Assembly (NCBI GenBank): GCA_031272085.1
Contig: JAISUN010000073.1
Span: forward strand, 1 to 62,372
DNA from: Dysgonamonadaceae bacterium
GTDB lineage: Bacteria > Bacteroidota > Bacteroidia > Bacteroidales > Azobacteroidaceae
Reading direction: 5' to 3'
DNA: 62,372 nucleotides
Of the stretch, positions 1-5,439 are shown piece by piece (within the stretch, counting starts at the first letter, position 1; every line of letters starts with the position of its first letter). The position numbers and the translations under genes were made by a program. The notes beneath the pieces were generated by a model. The model was not told the origin of the DNA. It did no database searches and saw nothing but the letters and a program-made list of their open reading frames with translations.

Positions 1-728
1 TTTGCGATGCTGTCAGCCGTTGCCGTCGGGTTTACCGCCAATTTGTAGGGGTCGGCGTCTTTTCCGCTGCCCGAGCGGGTAAGCGTCGCGTTGGCAGCGT
101 CGGTTACTTCGTTGCCCACAATGGTGTCTTTCTTGACTGCGCTGAACAGGTCGGCGCTTAAATCTGCCGACGTTATTGTGCCGTCCAAAATTTTTGCAGA
201 AGTTACCGCATTGTCGGCAATTTTAACGGTTGTAACTCCGCCGTCGGCTATGCCGATGGTTTGCGTCATCCCCGACACCGATTTTTGCAGCCCTTCGTTG
301 GCTACGGTTGCCGTGTCGAGTGCGTGAATGGCGGAGCCGAGTATCGAGATGTTAGTGCCGGCTGAATAAGTCGTTCCTCCTCCGCCGCCGTCGGTGCCTT
401 TCAGCGATTGCCAAACCGAACCGTCGAAGTAGTAATAGCCTGCCGCTGTTACGTTGGCAGTTTTTGTCGTCGTCGGACTTGCCGCCGCCGTTACATAGAC
501 AATCGCGCCTGTCTGGTCTGTGCCGTACTTGCTGTCGTTGCCTTTGAGTTCATTGCCCGTCAGGACGGGCGCAATGATGCCGTCGGCTTTCGTGCCGCCC
601 TTGCGGACGTCGAGAGTCGCTTTCGGCTCGTCCATCGAACCGATTGTTACCTGCGCTTTCGCGCCTGTGGCTGCGCCCAAAACTGCGAGCGCGATTATTA
701 ATGTTGCCAAAAATATTGTTCTTTTCAT
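1..728 (-). CDS. Secreted tail-fibre-like repeat protein (3' end outside window)
   Basis: The reading frame is open from ATG at 728 to the window edge (242 complete codons), so the C-terminus is missing. Residues 1-26 form a signal peptide (MKRTIFLATLIIALAVLGAA, then TGAKAQ). The mature protein starts VTIGSMDEPKATLDV, the opening typical of Bacteroidota surface proteins with tail-fibre-like architecture. A glycine run follows near residue 110. Residues about 150-190 contain repeats of the type VTTVKIADNAVTSAKILDGT, seen in phage tail fibres and trimeric surface stalks. I infer an extracellular, possibly adhesive protein. It is the last gene in the window of the leftward set that faces the invertible segment. 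The family assignment is by pattern only. Confidence 0.72.
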   Translation of the reverse strand, partial: MKRTIFLATLIIALAVLGAATGAKAQVTIGSMDEPKATLDVRKGGTKADGIIAPVLTGNELKGNDSKYGTDQTGAIVYVTAAASPTTTKTANVTAAGYYYFDGSVWQSLKGTDGGGGGTTYSAGTNISILGSAIHALDTATVANEGLQKSVSGMTQTIGIADGGVTTVKIADNAVTSAKILDGTITSADLSADLFSAVKKDTIVGNEVTDAANATLTRSGSGKDADPYKLAVNPTATADSIA

Positions 729-793
729 TTTATTGTTGTTTTTAAAAAATTTAGTTGTTGTATAAATTGTTAAAATTGTTTTGCCGGCGCTTT

Positions 794-901
794 TCAGGCA
801 TTCTTATATAATATAAAGAATACAAAATAAATAACCGCCGTAATCAAAACTGTTACCAAAAACTTGATTTTAGAGTAAAAATGTAATAAACGATGTTTCA
901 T
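794..901 (-). CDS. Possible 35-residue single-pass membrane peptide
   Basis: This small frame starts at ATG 901 and stops at 794. It begins MKHRLLHFYSKIKFL and is followed by a hydrophobic stretch (VTVLITAVIYFVFFILY) long enough to span a membrane, with basic residues on the N-terminal side. A purine-rich AAGGAAGG lies 7 nt upstream of the ATG, which is unusual because most genes in this window lack a Shine-Dalgarno sequence. It sits between two secreted-protein genes on the same strand. A tandem copy of its start region (948-1011) has ATT in place of ATG and no long frame. I do not recognise a family, and the ORF may be chance. Confidence 0.35.
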   Translation of the reverse strand: MKHRLLHFYSKIKFLVTVLITAVIYFVFFILYKNA

Positions 902-1011
902 TTTTTGTCCTTCCTTTTTCTTAAAACCTTAAAGTCTTACAGAAACTTAATAAACGATATTTAATTTTTTGTACCTCCTTTTTCTTAAAGCCTCACAGCC
1001 TTAAAGTCTTT
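884..1011. repeat. 64-bp imperfect tandem duplication
   Basis: Copy A (884-947) and copy B (948-1011) share a period of 64 bp. Both contain TAATAAACGATRTTT, then a T-rich run, the complement of AAGGAGG or AAGGAAGG, and CTTAAA. Both end in the 8-nt repeat units described separately (920-942 and 984-1010). Copy A covers the start of the 35-residue ORF. Copy B overlaps the tail of the upstream gene. The duplication appears to have copied a translation start together with the short repeats. Confidence 0.75.
920..1010. repeat. Degenerate 8-nt repeat, two noncoding clusters
   Basis: Read on the minus strand, 984-1010 is AAGACTTT, AAGGCTGT, GAGGCTTT, AAG. Positions 920-942 read CTGT, AAGACTTT, AAGGTTTT, AAG. 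The period is 8 nt and the unit approximates AAGRCTKT. Related units occur at 1310-1336 and, with a 9-nt period, inside the recombinase gene at 3445-3498. Confidence 0.7.
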
Positions 1012-1552
1012 CCTCTCTCACTACGGTAGGTTCCCGCCCAAGGTGCCGCCCCCGGCAGCAAAACCGGACAGAAAAGGAATAAGTTATTTTCTCTACACTC
1101 CGTGCAAGCGCCAAAGAATAATGGTTTTGCTGCCAGTCTGCGGCTGCGTAAAATTTACGGATATGATGACAGGTACAGGCCTTCTCGTGGCTACGAAGCC
1201 ATGAATCGCGATTCCCGGCTCCCGAAGCCGGTTTCACTGATAACAGGCAGCCGGCCGGCAACTCGTTTCCGGAAAATGCTTTCACAATCCGCACTTTCCT
1301 GTCCCCGCTCTTAAAGCCTTTAAGCCTTACAGTCTTATTTTCGCTTTCGCCACCGCCGCCGCCCCACACAAGGCTTTCACCGTCCACGTTCATCCGAGTC
1401 CCGCTTTCGATAAAAACCCCGGCCCCATCAGACACGAAAAACCGGCCGGCAAAGGCCTCCTGATGCATCGTTGCTGCCGCAGAAGGAATCGCCGCCCATA
1501 TTGTTAAGAGCGCTATTATCCGCAAATTAACCATTAGTTTCCCGTATTTCAT
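1001..1552 (-). CDS. Small secreted protein, C-terminal half doubtful
   Basis: Starting at ATG 1552 the frame encodes 183 residues. Residues 1-27 are a signal peptide (hydrophobic LRIIALLTIWAAIPSAAA). Residues 28-65 (FFVSDGAGVFIESGTRMNVD and a five-glycine run) look like a beta-rich surface domain. From about residue 72 the 8-nt repeat at 1310-1336 is read as KTVRLKGFKSG. The remainder is rich in Cys, His and Arg and unlike a folded secreted domain, so the gene may be frameshifted or truncated by repeat insertion. It is the first leftward gene after the left inverted repeat, 19 bp away, and its promoter in this orientation is not evident. I do not recognise a family. Confidence 0.45.
   Translation of the reverse strand: MKYGKLMVNLRIIALLTIWAAIPSAAATMHQEAFAGRFFVSDGAGVFIESGTRMNVDGESLVWGGGGGESENKTVRLKGFKSGDRKVRIVKAFSGNELPAGCLLSVKPASGAGNRDSWLRSHEKACTCHHIRKFYAAADWQQNHYSLALARSVEKITYSFSVRFCCRGRHLGREPTVVREERL
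1310..1336. repeat. Degenerate 8-nt repeat inside a coding region
   Basis: On the minus strand it reads AAGACTGT, AAGGCTTA, AAGGCTTT, AAG: three units with an 8-nt period plus a partial unit. It lies in the 1001-1552 frame, where it is translated as KTVRLKGFK. The encoded protein loses its secreted-domain character just downstream. Confidence 0.7.
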
Positions 1553-1571
1553 ACACTTTCTTTTTGCTGTC

Positions 1572-1603
1572 TGTCACTATATAAGTGACAAAACAGAGGA
1601 TAA
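1572..1603 (+). repeat. Left 32-bp inverted repeat (IR-L)
   Basis: These 32 bases are the exact reverse complement of 2747-2778. The match stops at both ends (1571 and 1604 do not pair with 2779 and 2746). The outer 19 bp (1572-1590) form a core of 7-bp arms, TGTCACT and AGTGACA, around the 5-bp spacer ATATA. This is the layout of a tyrosine-recombinase crossover site. The arm lies 19 bp upstream of the ATG of the leftward secreted-protein gene. Confidence 0.93.
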
Positions 1604-1662
1604 TTTTTGTTTTTTACACTGTAATAAGACTTGTGTGTATAGGGCATTTTTGCCGCTGAAAA

Positions 1663-1678
1663 GTTATTTTTCAATCAC
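1663..1678 (-). repeat. Left copy of a 16-bp inverted element inside the segment
   Basis: On the minus strand this reads GTGATTGAAAAATAAC. It matches GTGATTGAAAAGTAAC on the plus strand at 2721-2736 in 15 of 16 positions. The copies face each other within the invertible segment, 59 bp and 10 bp from their nearest arms. It could be a second protein-binding site or a relic of an older rearrangement. Confidence 0.6.
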
Positions 1679-1749
1679 TCAAAACCTTTCGAATCTTAAA
1701 TCAGGATTTGAAAGGGAAGATTTTTTATTAATTTTTTAAAATAACTGCG

Positions 1750-2631
1750 ATGACGATGAAACGATATTCTTTATGCAATGAATGTTTCTCGACCTGTTCA
1801 AACTGTTTGGATACGCCGGAGGATTATTTTGAGTTTGTTGAAACCCGCCGAAACAGCCATACAAGGCTGCATCCGAAAGGCGTTGCTCTCGCCTGCCTGA
1901 TAAAAGGCGAGATTGATATTTCTTTCGAGGACAGCGGAATACGAAGAATTACGGCAAACAGCCTTTTCGTAATTCATCACGGCAATTTTTCTTACCGCTC
2001 AATCGAGGACAGCGGCCTGCTGTGTTTTTACCTGAAAAAAGAAATGGAATTCTGCGGTGAGATGCGAAAAAAAATCATCGAAAAACCGCAAAAAATTGAC
2101 AGAAACGAAACTGTCGTGCTTGAAATGAACGGTTTAGTCCGCGATGCAATATCAAGGTTTTTAACAGCAACCGCCGAAGGTATTCGATGCAAAATTTACG
2201 TCAATGCCTTTGTTACTCAACTGATTACATCGTTGCCAATGTTTGTTGCAAGCGAACAGTTGCAACTGTTTTACGCCCATCTCTGCTGCTCCGATTCTGC
2301 TCGAATAATTTTTGACAGCAATTTCCGCGCAAAAGTCCTCGAATTCCGCAATAAAGTATTTACAATAAAAGAATTTGCCGGCCTTATGAATATGAACAGG
2401 GAAACTTTCCGCAGCAATTTTGTCCGAATATTCGGCATCTCGCCAAAAACTTGGATTCTTTACGAACGGAAACGCCTTATTTACCGCGAATTGACGGAAG
2501 GAAACAAAAATGTCCTCGAAATCGCCGAACTTGCAGGTTTTGCCTCGGAAAAGCAGGTGTTCAAGTTCTCTAAAAATATTTTTGGGGAAACTGCATTTAA
2601 AATCAGATTTGGCAAAAAAGACGGAAAATAA
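1750..2631 (+). CDS. AraC-family transcriptional regulator in the invertible segment
   Basis: The 293-residue protein has an unconserved N-terminal region (1-190) with a cupin-like beta stretch (GVALACLIKGEIDISFED) and several cysteines near the start (CNECFSTCSNC). The C-terminal 95 residues are a two-helix-turn-helix AraC domain: FTIKEFAGLMNMNRETFRSN, then RIFGISPKTWI and ITAEL-like NVLEIAELAGFASEKQVFKF. ATG 1750 opens the frame; an internal ATG two codons later is equally possible. No clear promoter is visible upstream. The gene lies wholly between the inverted repeats, so it flips with its segment. I infer that it activates the promoter at 2709 through the direct repeats at 2651-2687. Confidence 0.88.
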   Translation: MTMKRYSLCNECFSTCSNCLDTPEDYFEFVETRRNSHTRLHPKGVALACLIKGEIDISFEDSGIRRITANSLFVIHHGNFSYRSIEDSGLLCFYLKKEMEFCGEMRKKIIEKPQKIDRNETVVLEMNGLVRDAISRFLTATAEGIRCKIYVNAFVTQLITSLPMFVASEQLQLFYAHLCCSDSARIIFDSNFRAKVLEFRNKVFTIKEFAGLMNMNRETFRSNFVRIFGISPKTWILYERKRLIYRELTEGNKNVLEIAELAGFASEKQVFKFSKNIFGETAFKIRFGKKDGK

Positions 2632-2650
2632 ACCGCCGGAATCATATTTA

Positions 2651-2687
2651 TTTGCAAATTGACACTTTATTTTTGCATTTTGACACT
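2651..2687 (+). promoter_or_regulatory. Candidate AraC operator: 16-bp direct repeats, 21-bp period
   Basis: TTTGCAAATTGACACT (2651-2666) and TTTGCATTTTGACACT (2672-2687) match in 14 of 16 positions and start 21 bp apart, two helical turns. AraC-type activators classically bind such direct repeats just upstream of, or overlapping, the promoter. The downstream copy overlaps the -33 region of the promoter whose -7 element is at 2709-2716. The neighbouring AraC gene ends 20 bp upstream, which makes it the obvious binder. Confidence 0.6.
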
Positions 2688-2708
2688 GACAGAGCGATAA
2701 TTCTCATT

Positions 2709-2716
2709 TACCTTTG
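2709..2716 (+). promoter_or_regulatory. Outward-facing promoter near the right arm (-7 TACCTTTG)
   Basis: TACCTTTG matches the Bacteroidota -7 consensus TAnnTTTG exactly and is followed by TGCCG. There is no TTTG at the usual 19-21 bp upstream; the nearest (2679-2682) is 26 bp away and lies in the putative operator, as expected for an activator-dependent promoter. It currently points to the right arm and the 3' end of the recombinase gene. After inversion it would drive the leftward surface genes. Confidence 0.6.
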
Positions 2717-2720
2717 TGCC

Positions 2721-2736
2721 GTGATTGAAAAGTAAC
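2721..2736 (+). repeat. Right copy of the 16-bp inverted element
   Basis: GTGATTGAAAAGTAAC is the partner of the minus-strand element at 1663-1678. It overlaps the expected transcription start of the promoter at 2709-2716. Confidence 0.6.
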
Positions 2737-2746
2737 AATTGTGGTT

Positions 2747-2778
2747 TTATCCTCTGTTTTGTCACTTATATAGTGACA
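2747..2778 (-). repeat. Right 32-bp inverted repeat (IR-R)
   Basis: This is the exact reverse complement of 1572-1603 over all 32 bases. Its palindromic core is at 2760-2778. It lies 60 bp from the stop codon of the recombinase gene and 30 bp past the -7 element at 2709-2716. Confidence 0.93.
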
Positions 2779-2838
2779 AACGTTTTGTGCAAAGATACAG
2801 TTATTTTTTAAAATACGCAATATTTGACAAATATTTTA

Positions 2839-3876
2839 TCATTTTTTCAATTTTTCATTGTAAAATATATTGGAAATTGCGTAATTTGCCTGCGCTACTG
2901 CTCCCGAATTCATCATATCAAGGTAAATCTGCGTGGTTTTTTCGCTGCAATGGCCGAGCGATGCCGATATCGTGCTTACGGGAATATTATTATTGTAAGC
3001 CGCAGAAGCCCAGGAGTGCCGCGCAACGTGCGTCGATACCGGCTTTTCCAGTCCTGCCGTCCGGCAAACTGCCTTCAACCTACGGTTCTGGTTAGTAAGC
3101 GCAACAGTATATTTGCGGTACTCGTCCCTGCCATCCTTTACGTCCTTCACAAAAGGAAAAACGTAAGGCGAGTCGTGCGTTTCAGCGGCGAAACAGTCCA
3201 TAATCCGGCGCATCGGCTCGGTCAGGAAGACAATGACCTCTTTCCCTGTCTTCCGCCGTCGGTAAACGAGGGCGGCATCGCCGACGACTGCCGTCTTTTT
3301 CAGCAAAACCGCGTCGGCAAAGGGCATCCCCTGGGCAAAAAAGCAGAAAAGGAACAGCAGCAGGGCGTTTTTTTCTTCGCGGTTTTCAAAACCGGTTTTA
3401 CTTTTTTTCTTGTCTTTGCAGTTCCTATTATCATTAACGACCTTCTTGTCCTTACAGTCCTTACAAACTTTCCCGTTTTTAAAGTCTTTAAGTTCTTCCC
3501 CAACAGCCTCCACCATCTTATGGATTTCCACCTCTTCCAAAGCCCGCTTGGCTGTCTTGGCAACGCCGGTGAAAACCCCGCTGAAAGGGTTTACAGTGCT
3601 GTCGGCAACAAAAACGCCGGCTTTCGCGCCCTTGTTGTAGATTGCGCGGATATTGCGCACATAAAACGAGGTTGTGTTTAGCGCAAGGCAGCCCGCCTGC
3701 ATCCAGAGTTCAAAGCCTTTCATCGCATCGTAGCAGATGTCGCCGAAATCGGCTTCGCGGCCAAGGAATGTGCTTAATTTGTTGAATGCCGACTGGTAGG
3801 CGCGGGCTGTCCGGTAGCGGCCTGCGGCGGTCAGTTCTTGAATTTGGGTTTCCGTAAATGTTTTTAAGTTTTCCAT
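2839..3876 (-). CDS. Tyrosine site-specific recombinase (putative invertase)
   Basis: The 345-residue protein has a SAM-like core-binding domain (5-100, with TARAYQSAFNKLSTF) and a catalytic domain (110-330). Visible catalytic residues are K209 (RRRKTGKE), H283-x-x-R286 (THVARHSW), H309 (SLGHCSEKTTQ) and Y318 (QIYL). At the usual first arginine the sequence is FFAQGMPF, giving Q182. Residues about 130-165 are a Lys/Asp-rich low-complexity insert encoded by 9-nt repeats. The family includes Bacteroides invertases that flip promoters. Its position beside perfect inverted repeats makes it the likely enzyme for that segment. A -7-like TAAATTTG (3917-3924, minus) lies 41 bp upstream. Confidence 0.87.
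   Translation of the reverse strand: MENLKTFTETQIQELTAAGRYRTARAYQSAFNKLSTFLGREADFGDICYDAMKGFELWMQAGCLALNTTSFYVRNIRAIYNKGAKAGVFVADSTVNPFSGVFTGVAKTAKRALEEVEIHKMVEAVGEELKDFKNGKVCKDCKDKKVVNDNRNCKDKKKSKTGFENREEKNALLLFLFCFFAQGMPFADAVLLKKTAVVGDAALVYRRRKTGKEVIVFLTEPMRRIMDCFAAETHDSPYVFPFVKDVKDGRDEYRKYTVALTNQNRRLKAVCRTAGLEKPVSTHVARHSWASAAYNNNIPVSTISASLGHCSEKTTQIYLDMMNSGAVAQANYAISNIFYNEKLKK
3445..3498. repeat. 9-nt repeat cluster inside the recombinase gene
   Basis: Plus-strand units CTTGTCCTT, ACAGTCCTT, ACAAACTTT (3445-3471) and AAAGTCTTT, AAGTTCTTC (3481-3498) are variants of the 8-nt unit found at 920-1336, here with a 9-nt period that keeps the reading frame. They encode the repeated KDC/KDK and KDF residues of the Lys/Asp-rich insert between the two recombinase domains. 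Confidence 0.65.
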
Positions 3877-4003
3877 TTCTGTAAATTTTAAGATTAGACA
3901 TTATTATAATTTATAACAAATTTACAGAGAAAAAAGTTTATTTTTCTGCTAAAAAAATGGGAAAATTGTTGCAGATTTAAAATTTCATTTTTTGACCTGA
4001 AAT

Positions 4004-4037
4004 TTTGCGAAAAAAAGGAAAATATTTCGTACCTTTG
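4004..4037 (+). promoter_or_regulatory. Promoter of nhaD
   Basis: TTTG (4004-4007), 22 bp, then TACCTTTG (4030-4037), ending 45 bp before the nhaD ATG. Confidence 0.65.
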
Positions 4038-4082
4038 CGCCCGTTTTTATAACATAATGCTAATAATTTAACATATTTTGAC

Positions 4083-5438
4083 ATGTTTACTTTGATGATT
4101 GTAGTCTTCGTTATAGGCTACGCATTTATTGCCTTGGAGCATCCGCTGCATATCAACAAATCGGCAACGGCTCTGCTGCTCGGAACAATTATGTGGTTGC
4201 TCTTTTCGCTGGGCGACCCCGCTTCGTTTCCTGCATTTGCCGATTACCAGGCCTATTTGCAGCAGCATCCCGAAGCGACGTTTATGGAATGGATGACTCA
4301 TGTCCCTCTGATTGAGCATCTTGGCGAAGTCGCCGAAATTCTTTTCTTCCTGATGGGAGCAATGACAATCGTTGAAATTGTCGATAGCCACGGAGGTTTC
4401 AGAATCATCACAGACCGCATCAAAACAACGAAAAAATCAAACCTGCTGTGGATAATCAGCATTATTACGTTTTTTATGTCGTCGGTACTGGACAATCTCA
4501 CAACCTCTATCGTAATGATAGCCCTGTTGCGGAAACTGATTGGCGTGAAAAAAGACCGCTGGTTCTTTGCAGGTATGGTCATTTTGGCCGCCAATGCGGG
4601 CGGAGCGTGGTCGCCGATTGGGGACGTAACAACCATTATGCTCTGGATTGCGGGAAAAGTTTCGTCGTTCCACATTATCGAAACAACTTTCCTTGCGAGC
4701 GTCGTTTCGATGATTGTTCCGCTGTTAATCCTGTCGTTCACGATGAAAGGCGAAATCGAGCGTCCAAAGGCTGCCGAAGCGGAAGCCGCATCAGCCGACG
4801 TTAATCGCAATCAACGCCTGCTCGTTTTCCTGCTCGGCGTGGGAGCGCTGATTTTCGTGCCGATTTTCAAGACAATAACTCACTTGCCACCTTACCTTGG
4901 AATGTTGGGCGGGCTGGGCGTCCTTTGGGTTGTTACCGGATTTATGCACAAACGCCTTCCCGAAAAACAGGCCAGCCGCCTGTCGGTCAGCCATATATTG
5001 AGCAAAATCGACGTTTCGAGCATCCTGTTTTTCCTCGGAATATTGATGGCCGTAAATGCGCTGCAAACCTGCGGGCAACTCGGAATGTTGTCCCAATCGC
5101 TCGACAAAATACCGCTTGGCGAGCCGAGCAAATATTATATGATAACATCCATCATCGGCGTCCTGTCGTCGGTCGTCGATAACGTGCCTCTCGTGGCCGG
5201 AGCGATGGGAATGTACAGTTTCCCGATTGACCATTATTTCTGGGCTTTCCTCGCTTATGCGGCCGGAACAGGCGGAAGCATCCTGATAATAGGCTCCGCA
5301 GCCGGAGTTGCCGTTATGGGAATGGAAAAAATCGATTTCATCTGGTATCTGAAAAAGATTTCGTGGCTTGCTTTAATCGGCTATTTAGCCGGCTGCGCAA
5401 CCTACATCGTTCAGGAATTTGTGATGGCGGCTATTTGA
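4083..5438 (+). CDS. nhaD: Na+/H+ antiporter, NhaD type
   Basis: The 451-residue polytopic membrane protein matches the NhaD family of sodium/proton antiporters in the ion-transporter superfamily. It has about 12 hydrophobic segments and the two paired family motifs DNLTTSIVMIAL (about 137-148) and DNVPLVAGAMGMY (about 366-378), plus NAGGAWSPIGDVTT in the middle. It would exchange internal Na+ (or Li+) for protons at the inner membrane and support pH and sodium balance. It has its own promoter and is convergent with the next gene, one base apart, with no visible terminator. Confidence 0.9.
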   Translation: MFTLMIVVFVIGYAFIALEHPLHINKSATALLLGTIMWLLFSLGDPASFPAFADYQAYLQQHPEATFMEWMTHVPLIEHLGEVAEILFFLMGAMTIVEIVDSHGGFRIITDRIKTTKKSNLLWIISIITFFMSSVLDNLTTSIVMIALLRKLIGVKKDRWFFAGMVILAANAGGAWSPIGDVTTIMLWIAGKVSSFHIIETTFLASVVSMIVPLLILSFTMKGEIERPKAAEAEAASADVNRNQRLLVFLLGVGALIFVPIFKTITHLPPYLGMLGGLGVLWVVTGFMHKRLPEKQASRLSVSHILSKIDVSSILFFLGILMAVNALQTCGQLGMLSQSLDKIPLGEPSKYYMITSIIGVLSSVVDNVPLVAGAMGMYSFPIDHYFWAFLAYAAGTGGSILIIGSAAGVAVMGMEKIDFIWYLKKISWLALIGYLAGCATYIVQEFVMAAI

Positions 5439-5439
5439 T

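Larger units (their letters stand above)
1572..2778. mobile_element. Putative invertible DNA segment (phase-variation switch)
   Basis: Perfect 32-bp inverted repeats enclose about 1.14 kb holding one AraC-family gene, an AraC-like operator and an outward promoter. A tyrosine recombinase gene begins its 3' end 60 bp to the right. There is no transposase inside and no target-site duplication outside the repeats (the flanks differ), which argues against an insertion sequence. Members of this recombinase class invert promoter segments in Bacteroides. In the present orientation the internal promoter faces right. After inversion it would sit about 75 nt upstream of the ATG at 1552. The repeats and gene content are seen directly; inversion itself is inferred. 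Confidence 0.8.

Noticed and set aside
884-1011. Reading the 64-bp tandem duplication as a CRISPR array
   Set aside because: There are only two degenerate copies, no spacers and no cas genes.
1572-2778. Reading the 32-bp inverted repeats as ends of an insertion sequence
   Set aside because: There is no transposase inside and no target-site duplication; the only gene enclosed is an AraC regulator and a tyrosine recombinase lies outside.
3445-3498. Treating the Lys/Asp-rich insert as an intein or second domain
   Set aside because: It is about 35 residues, low complexity, and built of 9-nt repeats.
2824-3681. Long plus-strand open frame across the recombinase gene
   Set aside because: It is antisense to a clearly conserved recombinase with catalytic motifs; high GC third positions in the real gene keep this frame open by chance.
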